From contig JAEOSK010000004.1 in NCBI GenBank assembly GCA_016840405.1, positions 1 to 64,000 on the forward strand: a DNA stretch of 64,000 nucleotides, in the 5' to 3' direction. The notes under the pieces were generated by a model. The model saw only the letters and a program-made list of their open reading frames with translations. It did not search any database and was not told the DNA's origin. Shown piece by piece: positions 1 to 7,988 of the stretch (its first letter is position 1; every line of letters starts with the position of its first letter). This stretch comes from Candidatus Hermodarchaeum yapensis. GTDB taxonomy: Archaea; Asgardarchaeota; Hermodarchaeia; Hermodarchaeales; Hermodarchaeaceae. The translations under genes and the position numbers were made by a program.

Positions 1-23
1 AAGGAAACAGGGGTTTGATTAGG

Positions 24-1010
24 ATGAGTGAAGACAAGTCACCAATAATCATTGAATTCGATCAAACCTCTGTGAAGATTGGTCGTACACAGATTTTATA
101 TGACATTAGTTTCTATGCTCGCGAGCGTGAAATTTTAGGGATTATTGGAGCGTCAGGATCTGGGAAGACGACATGTTTGCGTGTAATGACAGCCCAGTTA
201 AAACCGTTCCGTGGGGGAGCAAGTATTGCGGGGCATGATGTGAAGCGCGAAGCCTCAACTATCCATTATGCAACAGGGTATGTCCCCCAACATGAAGATC
301 AGAGTTTGTATTTTCCATTTTCTGGGCTTGAAAATGCTCACTTTTTTGGTCGAATGTATGGAATTACTGGTAAGGAAATTAAACGCCGGGCAATCGAACT
401 CCTTACAATTTTGGGCTTTGATGAGGAGTTGATGCATAAACCTGTAAGGTTTCTGAGTGGAGGTGAGCGAAAACGGGTATCTATCTGTGTTGGCCTGATT
501 CATCAACCTCCCATTCTGCTCCTTGATGAACCCACGACAGGACTTGATGCCCATCTCCGACATGAACTCCTCAATTATCTCAAACAGCTTAACTTCCACT
601 ATGGAACTTCAATGGTGTTAATTTCACATGATCTTGAAGTTGTTGAATATTGTAGCCGTGTAGTCCTTCTAGAGAAAGGGGAAATTTCCTTACAGGGTCA
701 TCCTGATGAGCTCGTTCGATCTTTAACTGGAGGTGGCGAAGCTATCGAAGTTACTTTTGATCGGCTGAGTGAAGATATGATTCGCCAAATGAATGCAATC
801 CCATTTGTAGAAAATACAATTCGATCAGGGCGGGGGAGTCTCAAGGTTTTTGTGGAGGAACCTCACAAACAACTTCCTGATCTTCTTCAAGCGCTCCGGG
901 AACAAGATTGGGAGCCCATTGAACTGAGCGTTGTTGAAGCAAGTTTCTATGACTTCTTCCGAACTAAGGGTTGGAAGGAATTTTCAACTGAAGAGGACGG
1001 CGTGAATTAA
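24..1010 (+). CDS. ABC transporter ATP-binding protein (ABC-2/drug-export type)
   Basis: Cytoplasmic ATPase subunit that would power a membrane exporter. Numbering from the upstream TTG at 15, Walker A GASGSGKT lies at about residues 45-52, the signature LSGGERKRV near 145, Walker B ILLLDEPTTG follows, and the H-switch is ISHD. The last 90 residues form a DUF4162-like tail, as in CcmA/NatA-type exporters. The start is ATG at 24 or the in-frame TTG at 15; the window begins just upstream, so promoter and preceding genes are unseen. No full permease follows: only a 25-codon reading frame lies between this gene and the GTPase. The family call is firm; the substrate is unknown. Confidence 0.93.
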   Translation: MSEDKSPIIIEFDQTSVKIGRTQILYDISFYAREREILGIIGASGSGKTTCLRVMTAQLKPFRGGASIAGHDVKREASTIHYATGYVPQHEDQSLYFPFSGLENAHFFGRMYGITGKEIKRRAIELLTILGFDEELMHKPVRFLSGGERKRVSICVGLIHQPPILLLDEPTTGLDAHLRHELLNYLKQLNFHYGTSMVLISHDLEVVEYCSRVVLLEKGEISLQGHPDELVRSLTGGGEAIEVTFDRLSEDMIRQMNAIPFVENTIRSGRGSLKVFVEEPHKQLPDLLQALREQDWEPIELSVVEASFYDFFRTKGWKEFSTEEDGVN

Positions 1011-1011
1011 G

Positions 1012-1089
1012 ATGGTGAAGGAAAATTCACCCTACTCCGAGGTGTTCTTAAAATCTTGGGGAAAGGATGGTGGGTTACGACTAGTTTAA
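1012..1089 (+). pseudogene. 25-codon ORF after the ABC ATPase, possible permease remnant
   Basis: An ATG one base after the ATPase stop opens a 25-codon frame (begins MVKENSPYSEVFLKSWGK) ending in TAA. This is where an ABC-2 permease gene would normally begin, and its charged start resembles the cytoplasmic N-terminus of such a permease. No membrane segment follows. It could be a truncated permease or chance. Low confidence. Confidence 0.2.
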
Positions 1090-1128
1090 TAAGAAAAAAA
1101 GCAAGGTAAATTAGCCGGGTGCGGAACA

Positions 1129-1653
1129 ATGGCAAAGCAACCTTACTATGAATTCAAGATTCTCCTTGTCGGCGACCCTGCCGTCGGGAAGACTAGTATT
1201 ATCCTTAAGTATGTCGAAAACAGGTTTGAAAGAGAATACAAAGCCTCTATAGGTGTCGATTTTGCTTACAAAATCGTTGAAGTGGGAGAGAAGGTAAGCC
1301 GGCTCATTATTTGGGATATTGCCAGTCAGGAGCGATTTGCACCGTATCGATCTAGTTTCTATAAACAAACTGATGGCGCTATGATCGTTTTCGATCTAAC
1401 ACGAACTGATACACTCGAAGCCGTTGAGGCTTGGATGCGTGAAGTCAAAGAAAACGCCGGTGATGTTGTAGTGCTTATAGTTGGTAACAAGGTAGATGCC
1501 AAGAAGAAACGTGTAGTGAAAGAAGTAGATATCGAATCATGGATTGAACGCTACGGATGTAAATATGTGGAAACAAGTGCGATGAGCGGGGAAGGGATTG
1601 ACGAAGCTTTTGAAACTATTACACAAGCAATCATTGACAAACTGGAACTTTAG
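1129..1653 (+). CDS. Rab/Ras-like small GTPase, G3 glycine replaced by serine
   Basis: A 174-residue single-domain small GTPase of the expanded Asgard Ras superfamily. G1 GDPAVGKTS is at 15-23, G4 NKVD at 120-123 and G5 ETSA at 148-151. Two switch residues differ from eukaryotic Rab: the switch I Thr of TIGVDF is Ser40, and G3 reads WDIASQERF, so the DxxG glycine is Ser66 while the catalytic Gln67 is kept. There is no C-terminal cysteine for prenylation; the protein ends DKLEL. The family is known to act as a nucleotide-dependent switch in trafficking or polarity; a role here is inference. It is preceded by an ABC ATPase and followed by an aminotransferase with its own promoter. Confidence 0.93.
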   Translation: MAKQPYYEFKILLVGDPAVGKTSIILKYVENRFEREYKASIGVDFAYKIVEVGEKVSRLIIWDIASQERFAPYRSSFYKQTDGAMIVFDLTRTDTLEAVEAWMREVKENAGDVVVLIVGNKVDAKKKRVVKEVDIESWIERYGCKYVETSAMSGEGIDEAFETITQAIIDKLEL

Positions 1654-1660
1654 TCCGCTT

Positions 1661-1668
1661 TTTAAATA
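1661..1668 (+). promoter_or_regulatory. TATA box for the aminotransferase gene
   Basis: TTTAAATA lies 8 bp after the GTPase stop and about 75 bp ahead of the aminotransferase ATG. It matches the archaeal TATA consensus and suggests the downstream gene is transcribed separately. Confidence 0.5.
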
Positions 1669-1741
1669 CTCAATAAAGTAATAAACTCTATTAGGTAGCA
1701 GGTTTTAACATTAGGCACCTTGCTACATGAGTTGATTTTCA

Positions 1742-3028
1742 ATGCCCAAGGAACCATATGATTTTGCAGCTTGGACGCAATTCATCCCTGAATCTGAGAT
1801 TCGTCGACTCTTGAAATATAACGTTCCCTACTATTTTGGGGGCGGAAAACCAGGGGCTTTACCTCTGGAAACACTGGCGAAAATTCTCATCGAACTCGGA
1901 AACGACCAGTTAACTGAGATTAAAAAAGGAAACGAGGCGCGCCCCATTGATGATTGGAACTATGGAGCTACAATGGGGAAAGCATTCCTCAGGAAGACCC
2001 TTGCGAAGCGCTTAATCGAGAAGGATGGGATACAATTAGATGCTGAACACCCTGAGAATGATGTTACTATTACTACGGGCTCCCAACAAGCATTGTATGC
2101 AATTATTGATACCTGCATTGATAAGGATGATGTGATTCTCACAACAAGTCCTGCGTATCTGGGTTTCTTAATGCCAGCAGTTAAGTTGGGTGCACGGATT
2201 GTTACAGTACCCACGGATTTACAGGGTGGTATTCCTGAATACTTCGAAGAAGCCATTAAGGTCTGTAAGAAGGAGCTTGGAAAAAAGCCTGAAATGATCT
2301 ATGTAGTCCCTGATTCTGATAACCCGAAAGGAACGACCATACCAAAGAAACGGCGAGAAGCGCTCTTTGAGATAGCCCAAGAGCATCATGTCATGATTGT
2401 TGAAGATGCAGCGTATCGGGAGATTCAATTCAAAGGTCCCCATGAACCACCCATCAAATCCATGGATACTGAGAACAAGTATGTGGCATATCTACGAACA
2501 TCGAGCAAAGAGGCAGCTGTGGTGAGGATTGGTTACAATGTCTTTCCCCCGAGGGTCCGTGAACATGTCAACAAGGATAAAGGCTATTTAGATCTCGCAA
2601 GTCCAACGATTGTTCAGCGGATTTTGGACATTTATTACCGGAAATACATTGACAAGGTTTTACCAGACGCCCTTAAAACATATCAGAAACGAGCTAGTGT
2701 AATGGGGAAGGCCATTGATGAAACCTTCCCACGAGGGAAACGTACTGATCCAACTGGCGGATTTTTCATCTGGTGGGAGAGCGACGATAGGACATTTGAT
2801 GCTAAGCAATTCCTTGAAACGGTGGCTTTACCTAATGACATCATCTTCGTTCCAGGAGTTGCCTTCTATCCATTGATGGGGCTTAGTTATCGTCCCGAAA
2901 AGAAGAACTTAGTACCAGTTGAACGAGCGCTGAACACGATGCGGATTAGCTATTCGTATACGACATCTGATGTGATTGATACAGGTGTTCGCAAGCTAGG
3001 TGGATTGCTAAAGGACGCACTTTCCTAG
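1742..3028 (+). CDS. PLP-dependent aminotransferase, class I/II
   Basis: A 428-residue fold-type I aminotransferase, cytoplasmic, moving amino groups between an amino acid and a 2-oxo acid. Visible family marks are the TTGSQQALYAIID cofactor-binding segment, DSDNPKGTTIP (the NP.G motif), VEDAAYREI with the PLP-contacting Asp and Tyr, and SSKEAAVVRIGYNVF, where the lysine forms the Schiff base and the Arg-Ile-Gly follows. The overall layout resembles the LysN/ARO8/KAT II group. Substrate cannot be named. It stands alone behind its own TATA box; the next gene is convergent. Confidence 0.9.
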   Translation: MPKEPYDFAAWTQFIPESEIRRLLKYNVPYYFGGGKPGALPLETLAKILIELGNDQLTEIKKGNEARPIDDWNYGATMGKAFLRKTLAKRLIEKDGIQLDAEHPENDVTITTGSQQALYAIIDTCIDKDDVILTTSPAYLGFLMPAVKLGARIVTVPTDLQGGIPEYFEEAIKVCKKELGKKPEMIYVVPDSDNPKGTTIPKKRREALFEIAQEHHVMIVEDAAYREIQFKGPHEPPIKSMDTENKYVAYLRTSSKEAAVVRIGYNVFPPRVREHVNKDKGYLDLASPTIVQRILDIYYRKYIDKVLPDALKTYQKRASVMGKAIDETFPRGKRTDPTGGFFIWWESDDRTFDAKQFLETVALPNDIIFVPGVAFYPLMGLSYRPEKKNLVPVERALNTMRISYSYTTSDVIDTGVRKLGGLLKDALS

Positions 3029-3066
3029 TCCCTAACTTCACCCATTTTTTGGTAAACCAAAGAATT

Positions 3067-3615
3067 TCAAAGACGTTTTCTACGCCATTGAAGAATGAGA
3101 ATGGCTAATGATGCAAGGATGAAGTAAGTAGCAAAAAGAGCAGCAACTCCGACAGCTAGCCCCTGAATGAACAAGATTACAAATTCAAGCGTGAAAAGAA
3201 GTGGTCCGAATCTTACTAACAGGAGGAACGCCCCATAGAATGAGTAGATGGGCCATGCTACGATTCCACCGATGAGCAATAAGATGATAGTGATCAACCC
3301 AATTCGACTTTCCACGGGATCTAAGAATCGATGGGGGAGATTGGTTGTTGTGTCGTACTGGAAATAGTAGACGAGGAGAAATGGTGTAGGCTCAAATCGG
3401 AGAAGACTCCAGATCTGAATCCCGGCTTGAATTGGTAGAATGAATAAGGTCAATATCCAGGAATAAAGAAGTAGCATTTCAAAAGGGGTTACCGGCAACA
3501 CGAGACCAATATTGGCAACACCGTACATCGCAAGGAAAGTCAAAAACCCAGTAAAAAGGTGTGTGGCTAGAAACCAGCCAATACGTCGAAACTGTTTTGC
3601 CACTACGATCACCAA
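3067..3615 (-). CDS. Polytopic membrane protein, unknown function
   Basis: About 182 residues, nearly all hydrophobic, with around five predicted membrane helices and a basic C-terminus (LQWRRKRL). I recognise no family motif. The reading frame allows TTG at 3615 or GTG at 3612 as start. It converges on the aminotransferase gene. Length and hydrophobic pattern support a real gene; function is unknown. Confidence 0.65.
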   Translation of the reverse strand: MVIVVAKQFRRIGWFLATHLFTGFLTFLAMYGVANIGLVLPVTPFEMLLLYSWILTLFILPIQAGIQIWSLLRFEPTPFLLVYYFQYDTTTNLPHRFLDPVESRIGLITIILLLIGGIVAWPIYSFYGAFLLLVRFGPLLFTLEFVILFIQGLAVGVAALFATYFILASLAILILQWRRKRL

Positions 3616-3907
3616 AATGAGGGTTCATATTACCTAAGTTATGACATTAAAAAGAGCTTGTTTTGAGCGCGATAAATTCAACAGTGATAATTAACGTTAT
3701 CGTGAAAAAATTCTGTGTGAAAAAAACGGAACTGAACTCCAATTTTACATCTAGTTCATTTGGATGGAAGCTATTGGGCCTTTATATAGGTTGAAGTGGT
3801 TTTTTTCACACCATCAGAGCAATTTTAAAAAGGATACTATAGTATACCAAGCGTTAATCCTCTGTAATGCAGTAATAGAAACGCTTTAAAATACGGGATT
3901 GAGATTC

Positions 3908-4162
3908 ATGGTGGGTGGCAATGTGAAATGGTTTAGGAGCCACAGGGAACCTCCCAGTGCTTCAAAAATCATCCGCGTTATAGAAGCAAATGGTCCAATG
4001 ACCAGTAAGGAAATAGTTGAAACCACGAACTTAGCACCACGAACGGTTCGTTACGCTTTGAAACGTTTAGTTTCAGAAGGCTCTATTTCTCGAGTACCTA
4101 ATCTTAGTGACCTTCGACAAACCCTTTTCATGAGACACGTGGAGCGGCGAATGAACCGGTAA
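3908..4162 (+). CDS. Small winged-helix DNA-binding protein
   Basis: About 84 residues. Residues 15-75 form a MarR-like winged helix: IIRVIEANGPMTSKEIVETTNLAPRTVRYALKRLVSEGSI contains the recognition helix TVRYALKRLV and the wing start. Probably a transcription regulator. ATG at 3908 is preferred over the in-frame TTG at 3899. A weak inverted repeat, GATAA-N6-TTATC, lies at about 3689-3704 upstream. The target is unknown. Confidence 0.7.
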   Translation: MVGGNVKWFRSHREPPSASKIIRVIEANGPMTSKEIVETTNLAPRTVRYALKRLVSEGSISRVPNLSDLRQTLFMRHVERRMNR

Positions 4163-4334
4163 AAAAAGAGCACAAGAAAGTTCACTCATGTTTTTTTAGG
4201 TAATTGACCCATATAAGCGACTTTAAGGGAAAACAGAATATTTCAAAAATATAACCCAACTTGTAGGCGATGTTTTAAGACACATATTTATACAAATGAC
4301 TGGGTAACCTAATTCCGATTTAATCTTGGGCTAG

Positions 4335-4550
4335 GTGGGAAATTTGAAAGAAACACGAACCCGATCAATAATCAAAGCAGTAATTTGGCGAGTGATAGCC
4401 TTAGCTGTTACATATTTGGTTATATTGCTTTTTACAGGAAACATCGAGACATCGATTATTATTGCACTTGTCGCTAATCTTCTAAAAACCATTCTTTACT
4501 ATGCCTTAGAACGTCTATTTCAACGCTTAGAGTGGGGCCTAATAAAGTAG
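4335..4550 (+). CDS. DUF2061 family small membrane protein
   Basis: 71 residues starting at GTG. The pattern RSIIKAVIWRVIALAVTYLVI, then a second helix, then KTILYYALERLFQRLEWG matches the DUF2061 family (two helices, conserved KA.WR and YY.ER.w motifs). The family has no settled function. A TATA-like TTTATACA lies near 4277. Confidence 0.8.
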   Translation: MGNLKETRTRSIIKAVIWRVIALAVTYLVILLFTGNIETSIIIALVANLLKTILYYALERLFQRLEWGLIK

Positions 4551-4602
4551 CAGGAAGATTATCTGGCTATCTGCGAGTTAATTCAAGTGTCAACAAAGTA
4601 AT

Positions 4603-4824
4603 TCATTTTAGCTCCAAAGACATGGCGACCCACAGGCTGTCGAACCTCGCGTTTTCAATGAATTTCCCGCGTTTCACAAGCTTCTTCCATGGCGCATTTT
4701 GAACGGTAATAACGCCAAAGGCGAGGGGATGTTTTTCAGGTGGAATAAAAACAACCACAAATATGTTGGATGAATTAGATATTAATAATGATGCACGGAG
4801 AGTGTAATTCCAGTATCTGTGCAT
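4603..4824 (-). CDS. Possible small protein or gene fragment
   Basis: A 73-codon frame in an otherwise empty stretch. The middle (FVVVFIPPEKHPLAFGVITV) looks protein-like, but I recognise no family and the N-terminus is poor. It could be the end of a decayed gene. Apart from this and the repeat copy at about 4833-4940, nothing is seen in 4551-5054. Confidence 0.25.
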   Translation of the reverse strand: MHRYWNYTLRASLLISNSSNIFVVVFIPPEKHPLAFGVITVQNAPWKKLVKRGKFIENARFDSLWVAMSLELK

Positions 4825-4832
4825 GTTACAAG

Positions 4833-4940
4833 CTGAATACAGCGTTTCTCTGTGTTATTTGTAAATATCTTGTGTTTCGAAGACGTATAATTGATCCTTG
4901 ACAAATGATGTGAAAGATGATTTGGATCACGTTGTCAATT
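4833..4940 (+). repeat. Dispersed intergenic repeat, copy 1
   Basis: Core TTTCGAAGACGTAT at 4875-4888 and hairpin GTG-N15-CAC at 4910-4930, extended by G.U-type pairs (GATGTG/CACGTT). The upstream boxes are degraded. Lies between two + strand genes. Confidence 0.75.
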
Positions 4941-5054
4941 CTTTCTGTTTCTAATTTTGAAGAAGGTAAAATGGAATGTTTTGGTTTCCGGAATTCCTAT
5001 AGCATAGACCAAGTTTAAATGAGAGATAATATTTGGGTGAATCAAACTATTTGA

Positions 5055-6329
5055 GTGGGGATTCCGATAACGTCCTTACATACCGTGATTGATGAACACC
5101 TGGTCCGGGCTCGCCGAGTTATCAAATGGGCAGCATTCGTTGTCATAGCCTTAGCAATTACCTGGTTCGTTGTTGCATTGCTATCAGGAAGTGTAGGATT
5201 ATTAGCTAAAGGAATTGATTCTCTCACGGATCTAATCGCTATCATCACGGTATTCCTTGGGCTTTGGCTTGCCCAACGATCCCCTAACCAAAAATATCCT
5301 TATGGGTATTTCAAGGCTGAAACCATGGCGGCCCTGATTGTTGCGGTGTTTGTTTTCATAACAGGATTGGGCGTGCTATGGCAGGCAATCCAACGTATCT
5401 TATTTCCAACCGATTTGAGCTTTCTCATACTGGCGTTAGTAGTATCCATTGCTTCAATCCCAATCATCTTTCTGATGTCATGGTATCTGAAAAAAGTGGG
5501 TCGAGAAACCGGTAGTAATGCGGTATATAATACGGGTCAGGAATTTCAAATGGATATTCTGGCCTCGATCGCTGTCGTTTTAGGTTTAATCTTTGCATTG
5601 TTCGGATTTCCATGGGTTGAGCCCATTGTGGGATTTATAATAGGCCTTTTCATCTTGAGAAGCAGTTTCCAACTGATTTTTGAATCAGGACTCATTTTGA
5701 TGGATGCCGGTCAAGATCCTGAACAAATAACTGCCATAAAACAACTCGCCTTACCGATCCAGGGCGTCCTTGGTGTTCATGCGATTAAACTTCGAAGAGC
5801 AGGACCCATTTGCTTTGGAGAGATGCATCTAGAAGTCCCTGGCAAAACAACTGTCTTCCAATCACATCTTTTAGCTGAAGAAATCTCTAGACGGATCAAA
5901 AACGCATACCCCGATGTACTAACCTTTCTCGTTCATGTTGAACCCGTTTTACCCGTCACATTCCGTGTTGCATTCCCAGTCAACCAACCAAAAGCGACTC
6001 CAGATACGAAACCAAACACGCACTTTGGATCCACCCCGTATTTCTTAATATTAGATATTGACAAGCGGAAGATTACCCTTTGGGAAACAATGCCTAACCC
6101 CTTCGCAAAAGAATTGAAAAAACGCGGGAAACACACGGCACATTTGTTAATTGATGCTAAAGTTGAAATTGTATTTGTGGATAAAATGGGGGAGACACCA
6201 CTAAGCATTTTGCAAAACCATTTAATTCACGTCTATCAGCAAAATTCGCAGGCTAGTTGCCGAAAGAACATAGAAGCTTATCTTGAAGATGAACTGGCAA
6301 TTCTCAAAGCAAAGGAGAAAGTCCTTTAG
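5055..6329 (+). CDS. Cation diffusion facilitator with C-terminal NifX/NifB-like domain
   Basis: 424 residues. The first 210 or so form the six-helix CDF transporter core, with the family pattern LLAKGIDSLTDLIAIITVFLGLWLAQRSPNQKYPYGYFKAETMAALI (helix 2 GIDSLTD, then YPYG); it exports divalent metal by proton exchange. A soluble ferredoxin-like CDF tail follows (about 220-300). The last 110 residues (YFLILDIDKRKITLWE...RGKHTAHLLIDAKVEIVFVDKMG) resemble the dinitrogenase FeMo-cofactor NifX/NifB-like domain. Start GTG is followed by an amphipathic region, then helix 1. The added domain may bind a metal cluster and sense or hand over metal; that is inference. Confidence 0.88.
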   Translation: MGIPITSLHTVIDEHLVRARRVIKWAAFVVIALAITWFVVALLSGSVGLLAKGIDSLTDLIAIITVFLGLWLAQRSPNQKYPYGYFKAETMAALIVAVFVFITGLGVLWQAIQRILFPTDLSFLILALVVSIASIPIIFLMSWYLKKVGRETGSNAVYNTGQEFQMDILASIAVVLGLIFALFGFPWVEPIVGFIIGLFILRSSFQLIFESGLILMDAGQDPEQITAIKQLALPIQGVLGVHAIKLRRAGPICFGEMHLEVPGKTTVFQSHLLAEEISRRIKNAYPDVLTFLVHVEPVLPVTFRVAFPVNQPKATPDTKPNTHFGSTPYFLILDIDKRKITLWETMPNPFAKELKKRGKHTAHLLIDAKVEIVFVDKMGETPLSILQNHLIHVYQQNSQASCRKNIEAYLEDELAILKAKEKVL

Positions 6330-6330
6330 A

Positions 6331-6400
6331 GGATTGGAGCAAGCTGTTTTTCCTAGTGTTATCCGCTATTCTCCTTAAATTCGAAGACCTCTCAGATTTT
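6331..6400 (+). repeat. Dispersed intergenic repeat, copy 2
   Basis: GAGCAAG starts at 6337 and TTCGAAGACC at 6380, the fixed 43-nt spacing. No hairpin is evident downstream. Begins 2 bp after the stop of the CDF gene. Confidence 0.75.
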
Positions 6401-6590
6401 TGTAGATGCTACTTCTCACATATTTATCAATTATTAGTAAACATTTATACAGTTTTGTTTTTATTCAGTGCGGATTTGTGTTGTTTTTCGCGAACTTTAC
6501 GAGCAAAATTGAACTGTTAGGTTTCCGTAAATTAATAAGTGTATTTTGGTATAACATTACCGTAATATGGTAAACATTAAGGTGATAAAT

Positions 6591-7676
6591 ATGAAACCTA
6601 CCCGCTATGGGATTGCACTAATTGTTCTCCTTTCCTTCACGGCAATCACTTTCTCAGGAAATTACACGGGGTCGGGGATCAAACACCTTTCTTGGGATAG
6701 TGATTTCGTGTCGTCTTCTTGTACGATTTTTACGGCAGCGATTGACGATACAGTGCTTTTTGGAAATAATGAGGATTGCCCCCTTCCAGGTTCATATCTA
6801 TGGCTTATTCCTTCGCAGGTATTGCAGCTCTCCTCGGAAACTATTTCGATTCACGGTGCGATTTTTTTTGGGTTTGATGGCAATGATCATCCCAATGATG
6901 GGTATCCACAAGGAGGAATGAATGATCAGGGGCTTTGCTGTGACAGTAATGGACTTCCTAGAGCACCATTAAATCCGCATCTTGAGAGAGATTTGCCGTA
7001 TGCCTACCCTTTCTATGAGATATTATGGGATTGTAGCACCGTAAATGAAACAATTGAGTGGTTCGAGTCACATTATCTCGGATCGAGTTTACCTGGCCAA
7101 TTTCATTTTGCGGATGCGACCGGAGATGCCGTAGTCATTAGTGCGGGAACTAATGGAGAACTGGCTTATGCTCGTATAGGGAACACGACTCATCTAGTGT
7201 CGACGAACTTTAATCTCGCCAATTATTCGAATGGCGAATATCCTTGTGAGCGTTATCAAACCGCATGTTCTATGCTGGATGAGATTGTTTCTGAGGGTGA
7301 CTTAACCATTGAAGCATGTCGTGACATTCTGGAGGCTGTTCATCAAGAAGACGGAACGGCCTATAGTAATATCTTTGATCTTGTTAATCGAGATATCTAC
7401 ATCTATCAGAAGCACAACTTTAACGAAGTCATCAAATTAAATCTCGATGAGGAACTGGAATTGGTTGTGCCTGGAGCAGAGGGCGTGAGCAGCGAGAACC
7501 TAGTTCTTGTTAAAGTGATTCGAATTGGAGATCTCTTCACATCACCCATCACTCCATTCATCGGAACTCTACTTGTTGTGGTATGTCTATTTGGTGGAAC
7601 AATAGTGATTAGTGCCCTCGTGATACACTACATCAGAAAAAAATTCAAAGGAACCCCAAAGGAGAGCACGTTCTAA
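6591..7676 (+). CDS. Secreted Ntn-hydrolase (choloylglycine/penicillin V acylase-like), membrane anchored
   Basis: A signal sequence (MKPTRYGIALIVLLSFTAITFSG) is followed by SSSCTIFTAAIDDTVLFGNNEDC, which fits the catalytic-cysteine block of the linear amide C-N hydrolase superfamily: Cys, then Asp, then N-x-D/E. Downstream HFADATGDAVVI and VSTNFNL also match the family. The C-terminus has one membrane helix (FIGTLLVVVCLFGGTIVISALVI) and a basic tail KKFKG, so the enzyme probably sits outside the cell. AAGGTGAT at 6579-6586 favours ATG 6591 over the in-frame ATG 6567. Substrate unknown; expected activity is cleavage of a linear amide bond. Confidence 0.82.
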   Translation: MKPTRYGIALIVLLSFTAITFSGNYTGSGIKHLSWDSDFVSSSCTIFTAAIDDTVLFGNNEDCPLPGSYLWLIPSQVLQLSSETISIHGAIFFGFDGNDHPNDGYPQGGMNDQGLCCDSNGLPRAPLNPHLERDLPYAYPFYEILWDCSTVNETIEWFESHYLGSSLPGQFHFADATGDAVVISAGTNGELAYARIGNTTHLVSTNFNLANYSNGEYPCERYQTACSMLDEIVSEGDLTIEACRDILEAVHQEDGTAYSNIFDLVNRDIYIYQKHNFNEVIKLNLDEELELVVPGAEGVSSENLVLVKVIRIGDLFTSPITPFIGTLLVVVCLFGGTIVISALVIHYIRKKFKGTPKESTF

Positions 7677-7686
7677 ACATGAAAAT

Positions 7687-7812
7687 GTTGCTTTTTAAGA
7701 GTAGAGCAAGCAATTTTTCCTGTCGTTATTTGCTTCTCTGTTGAGGTTCGAAGACAAAGCTGCTGTTTCTTCCCAATGATGTGAAAGATGATTTGTTTCA
7801 CATCGTAGAATC
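7687..7812 (+). repeat. Dispersed intergenic repeat, copy 3 (full length)
   Basis: All parts are present: TTTTTAAG near 7692, GAGCAAG at 7704, TTCGAAGAC at 7747 (43 nt), and hairpin GTGAAA-N9-TTTCAC at 7781-7801 with an 11-bp extended stem containing one G.U. Apart from this copy, 7677-7988 shows no gene. Confidence 0.85.
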
Positions 7813-7988
7813 TGTTTTGGGTGATAAGTTTCTTCAAGATTTCTAAATCGATTTCAGGACTGGCGAATCGTTTATATCAGATTTTTTGGCAGGAATTATT
7901 TGGAGGGTTTGATGTCCGTATTTGACGATTCTTACTAAAACACAAGACTGTAGTCAGGGAAGAGCAAAATCTGGAGGCTGAACAAAAG

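Noticed and set aside
3063..3078. Extra repeat core TTTCAAAGACGTTTTC
   Set aside because: Two mismatches in the core, no other boxes at the right spacing, and it overlaps the 3' end of a coding region.
3689..3704. Inverted repeat GATAA-N6-TTATC upstream of the small wHTH gene
   Set aside because: Short and A/T-rich; such pairs are frequent by chance in this composition. Mentioned only in the gene entry.
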